Assembly (NCBI GenBank): GCA_031286025.1
Contig: JAITVB010000120.1
Coordinates: 1 to 13,681, forward strand
Origin: Rikenellaceae bacterium
Lineage (GTDB): Bacteria; Bacteroidota; Bacteroidia; Bacteroidales; Rikenellaceae
Direction: 5' to 3'
Length of the DNA: 13,681 bases
This document shows, piece after piece, positions 6,722-13,681 of this stretch (the first letter of the stretch is position 1; the number at the start of each line of letters is the position of its first letter). The position numbers and the translations under genes are program-made. Under the pieces are notes generated by a model. That model saw only the letters and a program-made list of their open reading frames with translations, ran no database searches and had not been told where the DNA came from.

Positions 6722-6729
6722 CGAAAGTA
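6722..6729 (-). promoter_or_regulatory. candidate -7 box of plsY
   Basis: The minus strand reads TACTTTCG, one base from TAnnTTTG, about 27 bases before the plsY ATG. No convincing -33 TTTG is visible, so this is a weak call. Confidence 0.3.
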
Positions 6730-6784
6730 CGATTTTTCCATGAAGATTTTTCGGGAAGCACGCGTTTTCTCACTTTTTAACCGT

Positions 6785-6800
6785 ATTATTGTACAATAAT
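6785..6800. promoter_or_regulatory. 16-bp perfect palindrome upstream of the yitT-family gene
   Basis: ATTATTGT (6785-6792) followed directly by ACAATAAT (6793-6800) is a perfect 16-bp palindrome, 18 bases before the ATG at 6819. It overlaps TATTATTG (6784-6791), one base off a TAnnTTTG -7 box. A dimeric repressor binding here would block the promoter. Operator function is inference. Confidence 0.45.
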
Positions 6801-6818
6801 CAACACAGATCACCTGTA

Positions 6819-7736
6819 ATGAAAAATTTTCTGCTGCGCGACCGCCTTTTTTCACTGCGATGGTTCCGGGCATGGTTTTATATCGTCGTGGGATGTTTCC
6901 TGTTGGCGGGAGCTTTCGTGTTGTTCATCACGCCTTACAAGATCGTGCCGGGCGGGGTTTACGGCCTGGGAATTGTGTTGCACCATCTCTTTCCCAAAGT
7001 ACAGGTCGGTACGTTCGGGTTAATGACGGACATCCCGCTGCTGCTCATTTCATTAAAGATTTTCGGCGGCAAAATCGGGGCGCGTACCATCGTGGCGGCC
7101 GTGCTCACTCCGCTGATGATGAACGGCCTGACTTACCTCATCGGGGAAAACCCGGCCGCCATGTTCGGCGGAAAAATCAACCTGACCAACGACGTGCTGC
7201 TCTCCTGCATCTTCGGCGGCGTGATCATGGGCGCGGGCCTCGGCCTGATCCTCAAAACACGCGCGACATCGGGCGGAACCGACATCATCTCGATGATCGT
7301 CTCGAAATACACCCAAATGCCGATGGCCCGATGTATGCTCATCGTCGATTCGTCGATCGTGATCGTCGCCCTCGGCGTGTTCGGCGACTGGCGCATCCCG
7401 CTCTACTCGCTCGTCACGATCTACGTCTGCACCAAAGTCATCGACTGGGTCCTCGAAGGCGGCGGATCCGACAAACTGCTGTTCATCATCTCCGAGAGAC
7501 ACGCCCTGGTCAAAAAACTGATCATCGAAGACCTCGGCCGCGGCGGAACATACATCAAAGCATCAGGCATGTATACCGAACACGATAAAGACATGATCTT
7601 CGTGGTCGTCGCCCGCACCGAGCTCGCCGCCGTCCAGGACTACATCCACCGCATAGACCCCCAGGCATTCATGGTCGTCGTCAACGCCCACAAAATCTAT
7701 GGCGAAGGCTTCCGGTCATTCCCGGAATTGCCGTAG
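6819..7736 (+). CDS. YitT-family membrane protein (DUF161 plus DUF2179 domain)
   Basis: The 305-residue protein has about five to six membrane helices in residues 15-210. Typical YitT features are FLLAGAFVLFITPYKIVPGG (27-46), GGVIMGAGLGLILKTRATSG (133-152) and GTDIISMIVSK (153-163). A soluble C-terminal DUF2179 domain follows (about 222-300), with RGGTYIKASGMYTEHDKDMI (241-260) and a closing VVNAHKIYGEGF. The family is widespread and its transport or regulatory role is not settled. The frame is open to an ATG at 6789, but that start lies inside the palindrome and promoter region, and the ATG at 6819 (MKNFLLRDRL) fits the family better. The gene ends 19 bases from the end of the convergent miaB. 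Confidence 0.85.
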   Translation: MKNFLLRDRLFSLRWFRAWFYIVVGCFLLAGAFVLFITPYKIVPGGVYGLGIVLHHLFPKVQVGTFGLMTDIPLLLISLKIFGGKIGARTIVAAVLTPLMMNGLTYLIGENPAAMFGGKINLTNDVLLSCIFGGVIMGAGLGLILKTRATSGGTDIISMIVSKYTQMPMARCMLIVDSSIVIVALGVFGDWRIPLYSLVTIYVCTKVIDWVLEGGGSDKLLFIISERHALVKKLIIEDLGRGGTYIKASGMYTEHDKDMIFVVVARTELAAVQDYIHRIDPQAFMVVVNAHKIYGEGFRSFPELP

Positions 7737-7755
7737 GGGGAACGGTCGACTCCGA

Positions 7756-9123
7756 CTACCCCTCCACAACAACTCCCAACAGGGTGGCGGAGCTGCAGGA
7801 GGTTATTTTTATTTGGACGTAATCGCCCGGGGATTGGCCGGTGGAGGGGAATATGACGACTTTGTTTTGGGAATTGCGACCGAAGAGGTCGTTTTTATTG
7901 CGTTTTGAGACGCCTTCGACGAGGACTTCGACAGTTTTTCCGATGTCGCGGCAGTTGCTTTCGAGTGAGAGGTCGTTCTGGAGAGCGATGATTTCGGTGA
8001 GCCGGCGGTTTTTTTCGTCGGCGGGAACGTCGTCGGGGAAGTGGCGGGCAGCTTTCGTTCCTGGGCGCTCCGAATAATTGAACATGTAGGCGGATTCGTA
8101 ACCCACTTCGCGCATCAGCGAGAGGGTTTGGGCATGGTCTTCGGGAGTTTCGCCGCAGAAGCCGGCGATGAGGTCGGTCGACAGGGCGCAATCGGGCAGA
8201 ATGCGGCGGATGGCGGCGATCCGTTCGAGGTACCACGCGCGGGTGTATTTGCGATTCATCCTCTTAAGGATGTCGGTGCTTCCCGATTGGGCGGGGAGAT
8301 GGATATGACGACAAAGATTGGGATGACGAGAGATAACGAAAAGCACGTCGTCGCTCAGGTCTTTGGGATGTGAGGTGGCGAAGCGCACGCGCAGCTGCGG
8401 GCCAACCCTAGCCACCGTTTCGAGCAGACGAGGAAAATCGACGGTTTCGCCAACGTCTTCCCAACGATAAGAATTTACGTTTTGCCCAAGCAGCGTTACC
8501 TCTTTATAGCCGTCGGCGAGCAAATCTTCAACTTCGCGCACGATGGTCTTCGGGTCGCGGCTGCGCTCGGCCCCTCGGGTATAGGGCACCACGCAGTAGG
8601 CGCACATGTTGTTGCACCCGCGCATGATCGACACGAAGGCCGTCACCCCGTTGGGATCGAGGCGCACAGGCGAAATCTCGGCGTAAGTTTCCTCCTGCGA
8701 CAACAGCACGTTGACCGCCTTCTGTCCCCCGGCCGCGGTGCGGATCAGTGCCGGCAGATCGCGGTAGGCGTCGGGGCCGACCACCAGGTCGACGAGTCGT
8801 TCTTTTTCGAGCAGTTGTTCTTTCAGGCGTTCGGCCATGCAGCCGATGATACCGACCAACAGGGCGGGCTTGCGCCGTTTATGCGATTTGAATTCGTTGA
8901 GGCGGTTCCAGATACGTTGCTCGGCATTGTCGCGGATCGAGCAGGTGTTGACCAGTACGATATCGGCCTGCGCCAACTCAGGCGTATGCTCGTAGCCCTC
9001 GCCGCGGAGGATCGAAATCACCACTTCGCTGTCGTTGACGTTCATCTGGCAGCCGTAGGTTTCGATATACACCTTTTCGCCCCGACCGGCCACCGGTTTT
9101 GCAGTAGAAAGAGTCACCCCCAT
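7756..9123 (-). CDS. miaB: tRNA-2-methylthio-N6-dimethylallyladenosine synthase MiaB
   Basis: The 455-residue protein has the three MiaB domains. The N-terminal UPF0004 domain carries the cysteines for the auxiliary 4Fe-4S cluster: C25 ([11 protein letters not shown]), C61 ([10 protein letters not shown]) and C95 (GCMAERL). The radical-SAM domain has C170, C174 and C177 in [22 protein letters not shown] domain lies in the last 60 or so residues. The NVNDSE and YTRG motifs and the length (E. coli MiaB is 474) fit MiaB better than the related MtaB or RimO. It adds the methylthio group to i6A37 in tRNAs reading UNN codons, aiding reading-frame maintenance. It probably has its own promoter at 9179-9186, although pgpH lies 84 bases upstream in the same direction. 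Confidence 0.95.
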   Translation of the reverse strand: MGVTLSTAKPVAGRGEKVYIETYGCQMNVNDSEVVISILRGEGYEHTPELAQADIVLVNTCSIRDNAEQRIWNRLNEFKSHKRRKPALLVGIIGCMAERLKEQLLEKERLVDLVVGPDAYRDLPALIRTAAGGQKAVNVLLSQEETYAEISPVRLDPNGVTAFVSIMRGCNNMCAYCVVPYTRGAERSRDPKTIVREVEDLLADGYKEVTLLGQNVNSYRWEDVGETVDFPRLLETVARVGPQLRVRFATSHPKDLSDDVLFVISRHPNLCRHIHLPAQSGSTDILKRMNRKYTRAWYLERIAAIRRILPDCALSTDLIAGFCGETPEDHAQTLSLMREVGYESAYMFNYSERPGTKAARHFPDDVPADEKNRRLTEIIALQNDLSLESNCRDIGKTVEVLVEGVSKRNKNDLFGRNSQNKVVIFPSTGQSPGDYVQIKITSCSSATLLGVVVEG

Positions 9124-9178
9124 AATTTTAAGATTTCCGCAAGGTATCTCCCGGGTATCGGAAGCGCTTTTGCCGGGG

Positions 9179-9186
9179 CAAAGATA
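9179..9186 (-). promoter_or_regulatory. candidate -7 box of miaB
   Basis: The minus strand reads TATCTTTG, an exact TAnnTTTG match about 56 bases before the miaB ATG, in the gap after pgpH. The -33 position shows no clear TTTG. Confidence 0.4.
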
Positions 9187-9207
9187 ATAAAATCGACATA
9201 TCTCCGG

Positions 9208-11298
9208 CTATTCCGGCCGCTCGGGATAACTGATCCGAACGTGATAGATATTGGTCAGCTTATTCTTAAACACGCGCTTGATCCGGTCGACGTCGCGAAA
9301 GGCCAGATCGGAATCCGAGAACTGGTTGTCGCGGATCTGGGTGTCGATGATCCTGTCCACGAGTTCGTCGACCGCCTCGGCCGTGTAGTTGGTCAGGCTG
9401 CGTGAGGCGGCCTCGACCGCGTCGGCCATCATGCAGACAGCCACTTCGCGCGAGGGGGAGCGCGGGCCGGGGTAACGGAACTGCGCCTCGTTGGCGTCGG
9501 GGTGGGTCTCCCTGTAGGTAGCGTAGAAGAAATAGATCAACGAATCGCCATGGTGCCCGGTGATGAAATCGACGATCATCGACGGGACGCCTTGCCTGCG
9601 GGCCAACAGCACGCCGTCGCTCACGTGTTTGCGAATGATGTCGACACTCTCGGGGAGCGTGATGTCGTCGTGGGGATTGAACGTGCCGGTGTTGTTTTCA
9701 ATGAAATAGTTGGGGTTGTTGATCTTGCCGATATCGTGGTAAAGGGCGCCGGTGCGTACCAACAACGGATTGACGCCGATCTCCTTGGCGGCCGCCTCGG
9801 CCAGGTTGGCCACCTGGATCGAGTGTTGGAAGGTGCCCGGGGCCTTGTGGGCCAGTTCAAGCAGCAGCGGTTGGTTCGTGTCGCAAAGTTCGAGCAGTGA
9901 GATGTCGGACCCGAACCCGAACCCTTTCTCGATCACATACAACAGTTGGTACATCCCGAGGAACAGCAGCGTGTTGACCCCGAACCAGACAAGGCTCCAC
10001 GGATTGATCTGGGCCAGCGTCCCATACTGAATCAGCGCCATCGCGGCATAGAGCACGATATAACTCAGGAAAATCGCGCCGGCGGCCATAAAGATTCTTT
10101 CGCGCCGGTAAGACCGCCCCAAAACGAAGACGCCGATCACCCCTGCTGCGAAGTTGACAAAGAAAAACTCCATCGGCTTGGCCACCATCAGCGAACAAAG
10201 CAACAACAGGACGATCTGGGCGAAGAGGGCGAACCGGATATCATAGAACGTGAGCAGGTAGATCGGCACAATGGCAAACGGGATCAGGTAAACGCTCAGC
10301 GTTTCGCTGCGGGCCATCATCGAACAGAGTACGATCATCATCCCGTAGAGTAGCAACAGGAAGATAACATTGCGCTTGCGCCCGAAAAAAACCGGTTGGA
10401 AATAATAGAGAAACAACAGAGTGATTGTCAACAGAATCAGCGCACAGACGAAATGTCCGGCCAACACCCACGGGTAATTGTCGCCGCCGCCCAGGCGGGT
10501 CTCATATTCGGCCCTGAGCGAGGATAGTTTGCTAAACGTTTCGGCATCGACCACCTGTTTATGACTGACGATCAATTCGTTTTGGTGTACGATACCTTTC
10601 GTGGCGGCGACGTTGCGCATTTCACGATCGCGGATCTCGGCGTTGAGCGCCTCGTCATAGACGAGGTTGGGGGTCAGGTAGCGGTCGAAGTCGACTTCCA
10701 ACACCGGCCGGTCGCGGAGCGAAGCCACCTGTTCGGCAACCGGAGCCAACGCTTTCTGCAGATAGGCCTTGGCGGTGGCAATGGTATAGGTTTCGTCGGT
10801 CGACCGGGTTGAAAGGATCGCGTTTTTGTTCACCCGGATATACGTAAGCGGTGTGCCGTCGCCCGAGGCACTCCGGTTGAGGTTGGCCGCCACGCCTTGT
10901 GTATAGATGTGCCGCAAAGAACGTTCGACCGTAATGCCGCAGGCCTGTTGGTCGTCGATCACGCCGGTTTGCAACCCTTCCCATACGGTGCCTACGTCGA
11001 GAGCCCGGGGCGAGAGATTGAAATCGCTGATCACCTGCCGGATATGGCGCCTGGACACTGTCGTATCGTAGCTGTAGACCGGGATATAACGGCTTTCCGC
11101 CTCGCGGCGGTCGGTGATCATTTCGGCTTCGGTCTTTTGAATCGGGAAGTCGAACGGAGCCATCAACGTTTCGCCCCGCCAAAGTTCGCCCACCCGGAAC
11201 GTTTCGAGATACAGTCCGCGCGAAGGGATCAGCAGCGCAATGGCCACCGCCGCCAGGAAAAAGAGGACGAGCGTAAAGGAGGTGTTTTTCGTATTCAT
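9208..11298 (-). CDS. pgpH: 7TM-HD family phosphodiesterase, PgpH-like (predicted cyclic-di-AMP hydrolase)
   Basis: The 696-residue protein has the PgpH layout. One N-terminal membrane helix (about 6-25) is followed by a large extracytoplasmic sensor region to about residue 275, including a conserved AATKGIVHQNELIVSHKQ segment. Seven closely spaced membrane helices come next (about 277-460), then a C-terminal cytosolic HD domain. HD-domain metal and catalytic residues are visible: H492 in GTFQHS, H521-D522 in LYHDIGK, H558, H582-H583 in TGHHGD and D626 in MMADAVEA. Characterised relatives such as Listeria PgpH hydrolyse c-di-AMP to pApA, linking envelope or osmotic state to the second messenger. 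The frame stays open to an ATG at 11343, but the ATG at 11298 (MNTKNTSFTL) places the first membrane helix at the N-terminus. It lies 110 bases downstream of pdxA, possibly co-transcribed. Confidence 0.9.
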   Translation of the reverse strand: MNTKNTSFTLVLFFLAAVAIALLIPSRGLYLETFRVGELWRGETLMAPFDFPIQKTEAEMITDRREAESRYIPVYSYDTTVSRRHIRQVISDFNLSPRALDVGTVWEGLQTGVIDDQQACGITVERSLRHIYTQGVAANLNRSASGDGTPLTYIRVNKNAILSTRSTDETYTIATAKAYLQKALAPVAEQVASLRDRPVLEVDFDRYLTPNLVYDEALNAEIRDREMRNVAATKGIVHQNELIVSHKQVVDAETFSKLSSLRAEYETRLGGGDNYPWVLAGHFVCALILLTITLLFLYYFQPVFFGRKRNVIFLLLLYGMMIVLCSMMARSETLSVYLIPFAIVPIYLLTFYDIRFALFAQIVLLLLCSLMVAKPMEFFFVNFAAGVIGVFVLGRSYRRERIFMAAGAIFLSYIVLYAAMALIQYGTLAQINPWSLVWFGVNTLLFLGMYQLLYVIEKGFGFGSDISLLELCDTNQPLLLELAHKAPGTFQHSIQVANLAEAAAKEIGVNPLLVRTGALYHDIGKINNPNYFIENNTGTFNPHDDITLPESVDIIRKHVSDGVLLARRQGVPSMIVDFITGHHGDSLIYFFYATYRETHPDANEAQFRYPGPRSPSREVAVCMMADAVEAASRSLTNYTAEAVDELVDRIIDTQIRDNQFSDSDLAFRDVDRIKRVFKNKLTNIYHVRISYPERPE

Positions 11299-11408
11299 CG
11301 GCCAGTAGGATAGAAATCGAAGGGAAAAAGACCCGTGTCGCAACAGAAACGGGCTGTAAGACGTCCGGCAAAAACCATGCGGGACGTTCCCGGGGCCGGT
11401 TGGCGGCG
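11299..11408 (-). other. gap between pdxA and pgpH with weak hairpins
   Basis: On the minus strand ACGTCC/GGACGT (6 bp) and CCCGT/ACGGG (5 bp) can form two hairpins, the second followed by a T-rich stretch just before pgpH. This could be a weak terminator after pdxA or part of the pgpH leader. I see no TAnnTTTG promoter box. Confidence 0.3.
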
Positions 11409-12509
11409 TTATTCGCCCGCCGGTTCGGGCAGATCCTTGATCGACTCGTCTTTTCCGTTGCGGTCGAAGACGGCTTTTTTCAGCGGGTTGGCGGTAATCT
11501 TTTCGTAGATCCGGCGGTTACGCCAAATATCGGTCGCCAGATAGAGGGCGGCACGCAGCGACGATTCGTTGGCAATTCCCTGTCCCGCAATGTTGTAGGC
11601 CACCCCATGGGCAGGGCTTGTGCGCACGATCGACAGGCCGGCGGTAAAGTTGACTCCCGTTTCGCCCGAAAGCGCCTTGAACGGAGCAAGCCCCTGGTCG
11701 TGGTACATGGCCAACACGGCGTCATATTTCGTATAGCCCCCCGACCCGAAAAACCCGTCGGCCGCAAAGGGCCCGAAAGCCAGGATGCGTTCGTCGGCCG
11801 CCGAAACCAAGGCCGGGCGGATAATATCGATCTCTTCTTTGCCCAACAGCCCTTCGTCGCCTGCGTGAGGGTTGAGGGCCAACACGGCGATGCGCGGCTC
11901 GACAATGCCGAAATCTCGCACGAGCGAACGTTTCAGAGCGCGTAATTTTCTCAGAATCATCTCGGTGGTGATCTGCCCGGCGACTTCGGCCAACGGCAGG
12001 TGGATCGTCACCAACCCCACACGCATTGTGTCGCTGACCATCATCATCAGCGGTTCCGATTCCTCAAACTGCGCAGCGAGGTATTCGGTATGCCCGGTAA
12101 ACGAAAAATCCCGGCCTTGGACCGTCGCCTTGTTGATGGGCGAGGTGACCAACACGTCGATCGCCCCTTCGCGCAGGTCTTTCGTCGCGGCGCTCAACGC
12201 GGCCGCGGCGCATTGGCCACCGAAAAGGGTTGCCTGGCCTACATCGACCTTCACATTGTCGTCGATGCAAGTGATCAGATTCACCCGTTTCGCGTTGGCT
12301 TCCGAAGCCGTCCGGATCAAGTTGAACGACAGGGCGTCCGACTCGGGGATATACTTTTTGTATACACCGGCTACCTTGGCCGAACCGTAGATGACCGGGG
12401 TGAACAATTCGACCATCCGCGGGTCGAGGAAAGTCTTGATGATCGTTTCGTAACCGATACCGTTGATGTCGCCGTGGGTGATCCCCGCCTTTATCTTATA
12501 TTCGCTCAT
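11409..12509 (-). CDS. pdxA: 4-hydroxythreonine-4-phosphate dehydrogenase PdxA
   Basis: The 366-residue protein carries the PdxA signatures: GITHGDINGIGYE (9-21), LVTSPINKATV (120-130), FTGHTEYLA (137-145, H140), TIHLPLAEV (168-176, H170), LNPHAGDEGLLG (212-223, H215), GPFAADGFF (246-254) and MYHDQGLAPFK (268-278, H270). H170, H215 and H270 match the three metal-binding histidines of E. coli PdxA in order and spacing. The enzyme oxidises 4-phosphohydroxy-L-threonine with NAD, and the product, after decarboxylation, is used by PdxJ to make pyridoxine 5'-phosphate. The GDINGIGYE variant in place of GDPAGIGPE is, as I recall, common in Bacteroidetes. The frame is open to an ATG at 12539, inside a leader hairpin; the ATG at 12509 (MSEYKIKAG) matches family starts. 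Its leader holds a duplicated hairpin element. Confidence 0.94.
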   Translation of the reverse strand: MSEYKIKAGITHGDINGIGYETIIKTFLDPRMVELFTPVIYGSAKVAGVYKKYIPESDALSFNLIRTASEANAKRVNLITCIDDNVKVDVGQATLFGGQCAAAALSAATKDLREGAIDVLVTSPINKATVQGRDFSFTGHTEYLAAQFEESEPLMMMVSDTMRVGLVTIHLPLAEVAGQITTEMILRKLRALKRSLVRDFGIVEPRIAVLALNPHAGDEGLLGKEEIDIIRPALVSAADERILAFGPFAADGFFGSGGYTKYDAVLAMYHDQGLAPFKALSGETGVNFTAGLSIVRTSPAHGVAYNIAGQGIANESSLRAALYLATDIWRNRRIYEKITANPLKKAVFDRNGKDESIKDLPEPAGE

Positions 12510-12525
12510 AAAAATCAGATTGAAG

Positions 12526-12608
12526 GTGCCTCCAGGCACCCGGAGTTTTTAACTTCGCTTGGACAAAGTGCCTTCCGGCACCCGAAATGTTGACTTTGCC
12601 TGGACAAA
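12526..12608 (-). repeat. tandem imperfect repeat with hairpins in the pdxA leader
   Basis: Two units lie back to back: 12526-12567 (42 bases) and 12568-12608 (41 bases). By hand alignment about 33 of 42 columns agree. Each begins with a GTGCC-loop-GGCAC hairpin (12526-12539 with loop TCCA, extendable by one pair to 12525-12540; and 12568-12581 with loop TTCC), continues with CCG, and ends in TGGACAAA. In the pdxA mRNA this gives two hairpins, the nearer one about 15 bases before the start codon and containing GGAGG in its loop and 3' arm. Confidence 0.75.
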
Positions 12609-12612
12609 TATA
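12605..12612 (-). promoter_or_regulatory. candidate -7 box of pdxA
   Basis: The minus strand reads TATATTTG, an exact TAnnTTTG match, at the outer end of the tandem repeat. Transcription would start near 12598 and include both hairpins. The -33 TTTG is not evident. Confidence 0.45.
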
Positions 12613-12675
12613 GGAAAAATTAGAATTATTCCGTACATTTCTTTGAGTGCGTGTCTGTACTCCTCCGCCACCGGC

Positions 12676-12701
12676 GTAGCCAAATCGGCTACAACTTTTT
12701 T
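12676..12701 (+). terminator. hairpin plus T run in the pdxA/DUF2807 divergent gap
   Basis: GTAGCC (12676-12681) and GGCTAC (12687-12692) pair around a 5-base loop, followed after AAC by six T residues. It resembles a plus-strand terminator but lies upstream of the DUF2807 promoter and after no plus-strand gene. It may stop stray antisense transcription. Confidence 0.35.
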
Positions 12702-12722
12702 ATCGAGAAAAAAACGAACGCC

Positions 12723-12751
12723 TGTAACTTTTTGAACCTTCCCCCGTTTAA
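12723..12751 (+). promoter_or_regulatory. ECF-sigma-type promoter in front of the DUF2807 gene
   Basis: TGTAAC (12723-12728), 16 bases, then CGTTTAA (12745-12751). This resembles the -35 GTAAC / -10 CGT-TAA form seen at ECF sigma-factor promoters and differs clearly from the housekeeping TAnnTTTG boxes elsewhere in this window. The ATG follows 33 bases after the -10. The assignment is by pattern only. Confidence 0.55.
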
Positions 12752-12784
12752 CGGATAGAAACCACTAAAATCCCCATAAGGATT

Positions 12785-13618
12785 ATGAAAGCATTTTGCA
12801 CTTTACTGTTTATGTTGGCAGTGGCGATTCCTTCGGAATTGTCAGCCGAAATCAAGTTGGTGCGCCTAACCCGTTACAACGGGAAGGCGATTACGGCCGT
12901 TTCGGCGGCGTCGGCTTTTGAGGTGACACTTGTCAAGAGCAACCAGACCAAAGCAGTCGTTGAAATCAGCGAAGAACTCGAATCGCGCCTTAAATTCTCC
13001 CTGTCGTCCGACGGCGTTCTCTCGGTCGGGATCGACTCCGAGGGCTTCCGTTGGAACAACGTCAACCGGCAGGTGATGCGCCTGACCGTCTACCTGCCCG
13101 AAATCCGGAGTCTTAAAGGATCGGGGGCGGTGACAATCACCTCGGAAGACCAGTTTACGACCGAAAGCATAAAGATCAACCTCTCGGGGGCGACTTCCCT
13201 GAAATCATTCTCGATCAAAGCCGGCACCGCAAACATCGACTGCTCGGGCGCATCGAAAGGCACGCTCCGTGTCGAAGCAGGCCGCCTCAACGCCGAAGCT
13301 AGCGGAGCATCGAACCTCAAACTGACTGTCGCATCGGGTTATGCCGATATCTCGGCCAGCGGAGCATCGGACATCACCGTGACCGGTTCGTCGGGCGAAG
13401 CGAAACTCGACGCGAGCGGAGCCTCGACTTTGCGTGCCATAGGCCTCCAGACCAAGAAAGCCGCCGCCCGCTCCAGTAGCGCCTCTTCCGCCACCGTGTG
13501 GGCTACCGAAGAGTTGAATGCCAATGCTTCGGGCGCGTCATCTGTAAGATTCAAGGGCAATCCGGTGATCCTCAAGTCGCAATCCAACGGTGCTTCGTCT
13601 GTGAAAAAGACCGAGTGA
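12785..13618 (+). CDS. secreted DUF2807 protein with SGAS repeats (putative head-GIN-domain adhesin family)
   Basis: The 277-residue protein begins with a signal peptide (MKAFCTLLFMLAVAIPSELS, cut near A21). The first half (about 25-110) resembles the DUF2807 start: an element forming VSAASAFEVTLVKSN (39-53), then ISEELESRLKF, and LTVYLPEIRSLKGSGAV (100-116). From residue 113 on the chain is a run of SGAS-like turns at about S113, S134, S154, S173, S192, S211, S231, S249 and N268, a period near 19 residues, as expected for a right-handed beta-helix. The family is annotated as putative autotransporter adhesin, but no function is proven and no outer-membrane anchor is visible. It is probably periplasmic or surface-associated. 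It is divergent from pdxA, with an ECF-type promoter upstream. No terminator is seen before the window ends 63 bases later. Confidence 0.82.
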   Translation: MKAFCTLLFMLAVAIPSELSAEIKLVRLTRYNGKAITAVSAASAFEVTLVKSNQTKAVVEISEELESRLKFSLSSDGVLSVGIDSEGFRWNNVNRQVMRLTVYLPEIRSLKGSGAVTITSEDQFTTESIKINLSGATSLKSFSIKAGTANIDCSGASKGTLRVEAGRLNAEASGASNLKLTVASGYADISASGASDITVTGSSGEAKLDASGASTLRAIGLQTKKAAARSSSASSATVWATEELNANASGASSVRFKGNPVILKSQSNGASSVKKTE

Positions 13619-13681
13619 GAGAGCGGGAGTTACTGCAAAATCCCTGCGAAACGACCTAATGTCATAAGTGCTTTTTTGTAG

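Noticed and set aside
8482-9405. Open plus-strand frame of 307 codons opposite miaB and the end of pgpH
   Set aside because: It is the shadow of two strongly supported minus-strand genes; its product shows no family features and is explained by GC-rich codon use on the other strand.
13120-13600. Possible DNA-level direct repeats in the DUF2807 gene
   Set aside because: The AGCGGAGC-like recurrences follow from the repeated SGAS residues; the repeat is at protein level and there is no separate DNA element or CRISPR-like spacing.

Overview
The window looks like chromosome from a moderately GC-rich Bacteroidales bacterium, most likely Rikenellaceae (Alistipes-like). This is inference from three things: TAnnTTTG-type -7 boxes upstream of several genes, the Bacteroidetes-style variant of PdxA (GDINGIGYE instead of GDPAGIGPE), and a gene set typical of the group (DUF1080, DUF2807, YitT, 7TM-HD phosphodiesterase). 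I could not run a database search, so the genus is not established.

Left end (1-1620), accessory DNA. On the minus strand lie a HicB-type antitoxin that runs off the left edge, a HicA-type mRNA-interferase gene broken by a one-base frameshift in a C run, and a fragment of a phage tail tape-measure gene ending in a hairpin-plus-T-run terminator. This reads as a decayed prophage or toxin-antitoxin island. The 357 bases between hicA and hicB carry no gene I recognise.

Centre (1630-9123), core genes. A Wzx/MATE-like polysaccharide flippase, a dUTPase (dut) and the ribosome-associated GTPase HflX follow one another on the plus strand. Next comes a secreted DUF1080 (3-keto-disaccharide hydrolase family) protein, then plsY (acyl-phosphate glycerol-3-phosphate acyltransferase) on the minus strand. 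A divergent YitT-family membrane protein faces miaB (tRNA 2-methylthio-N6-isopentenyladenosine synthase) tail to tail.

Right end (9208-13681). Minus-strand pgpH-like 7TM-HD phosphodiesterase and pdxA (pyridoxal phosphate synthesis) form a likely co-directional pair. Divergent from pdxA is a secreted DUF2807 repeat protein preceded by what looks like an ECF-sigma promoter.

The genes do not form one pathway. They are housekeeping functions (nucleotide pool cleaning, tRNA modification, phospholipid and vitamin B6 synthesis, ribosome rescue, c-di-AMP turnover) plus envelope functions (flippase, DUF1080, DUF2807). The least ordinary parts are the frameshifted hicA, whose partner-like hicB lies at a distance, the duplicated hairpin in the pdxA leader, the palindrome in front of yitT and the ECF-type promoter in front of the DUF2807 gene. 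I found no CRISPR array, tRNA, rRNA or intact insertion sequence, and no evidence strong enough to claim a wholly new system.
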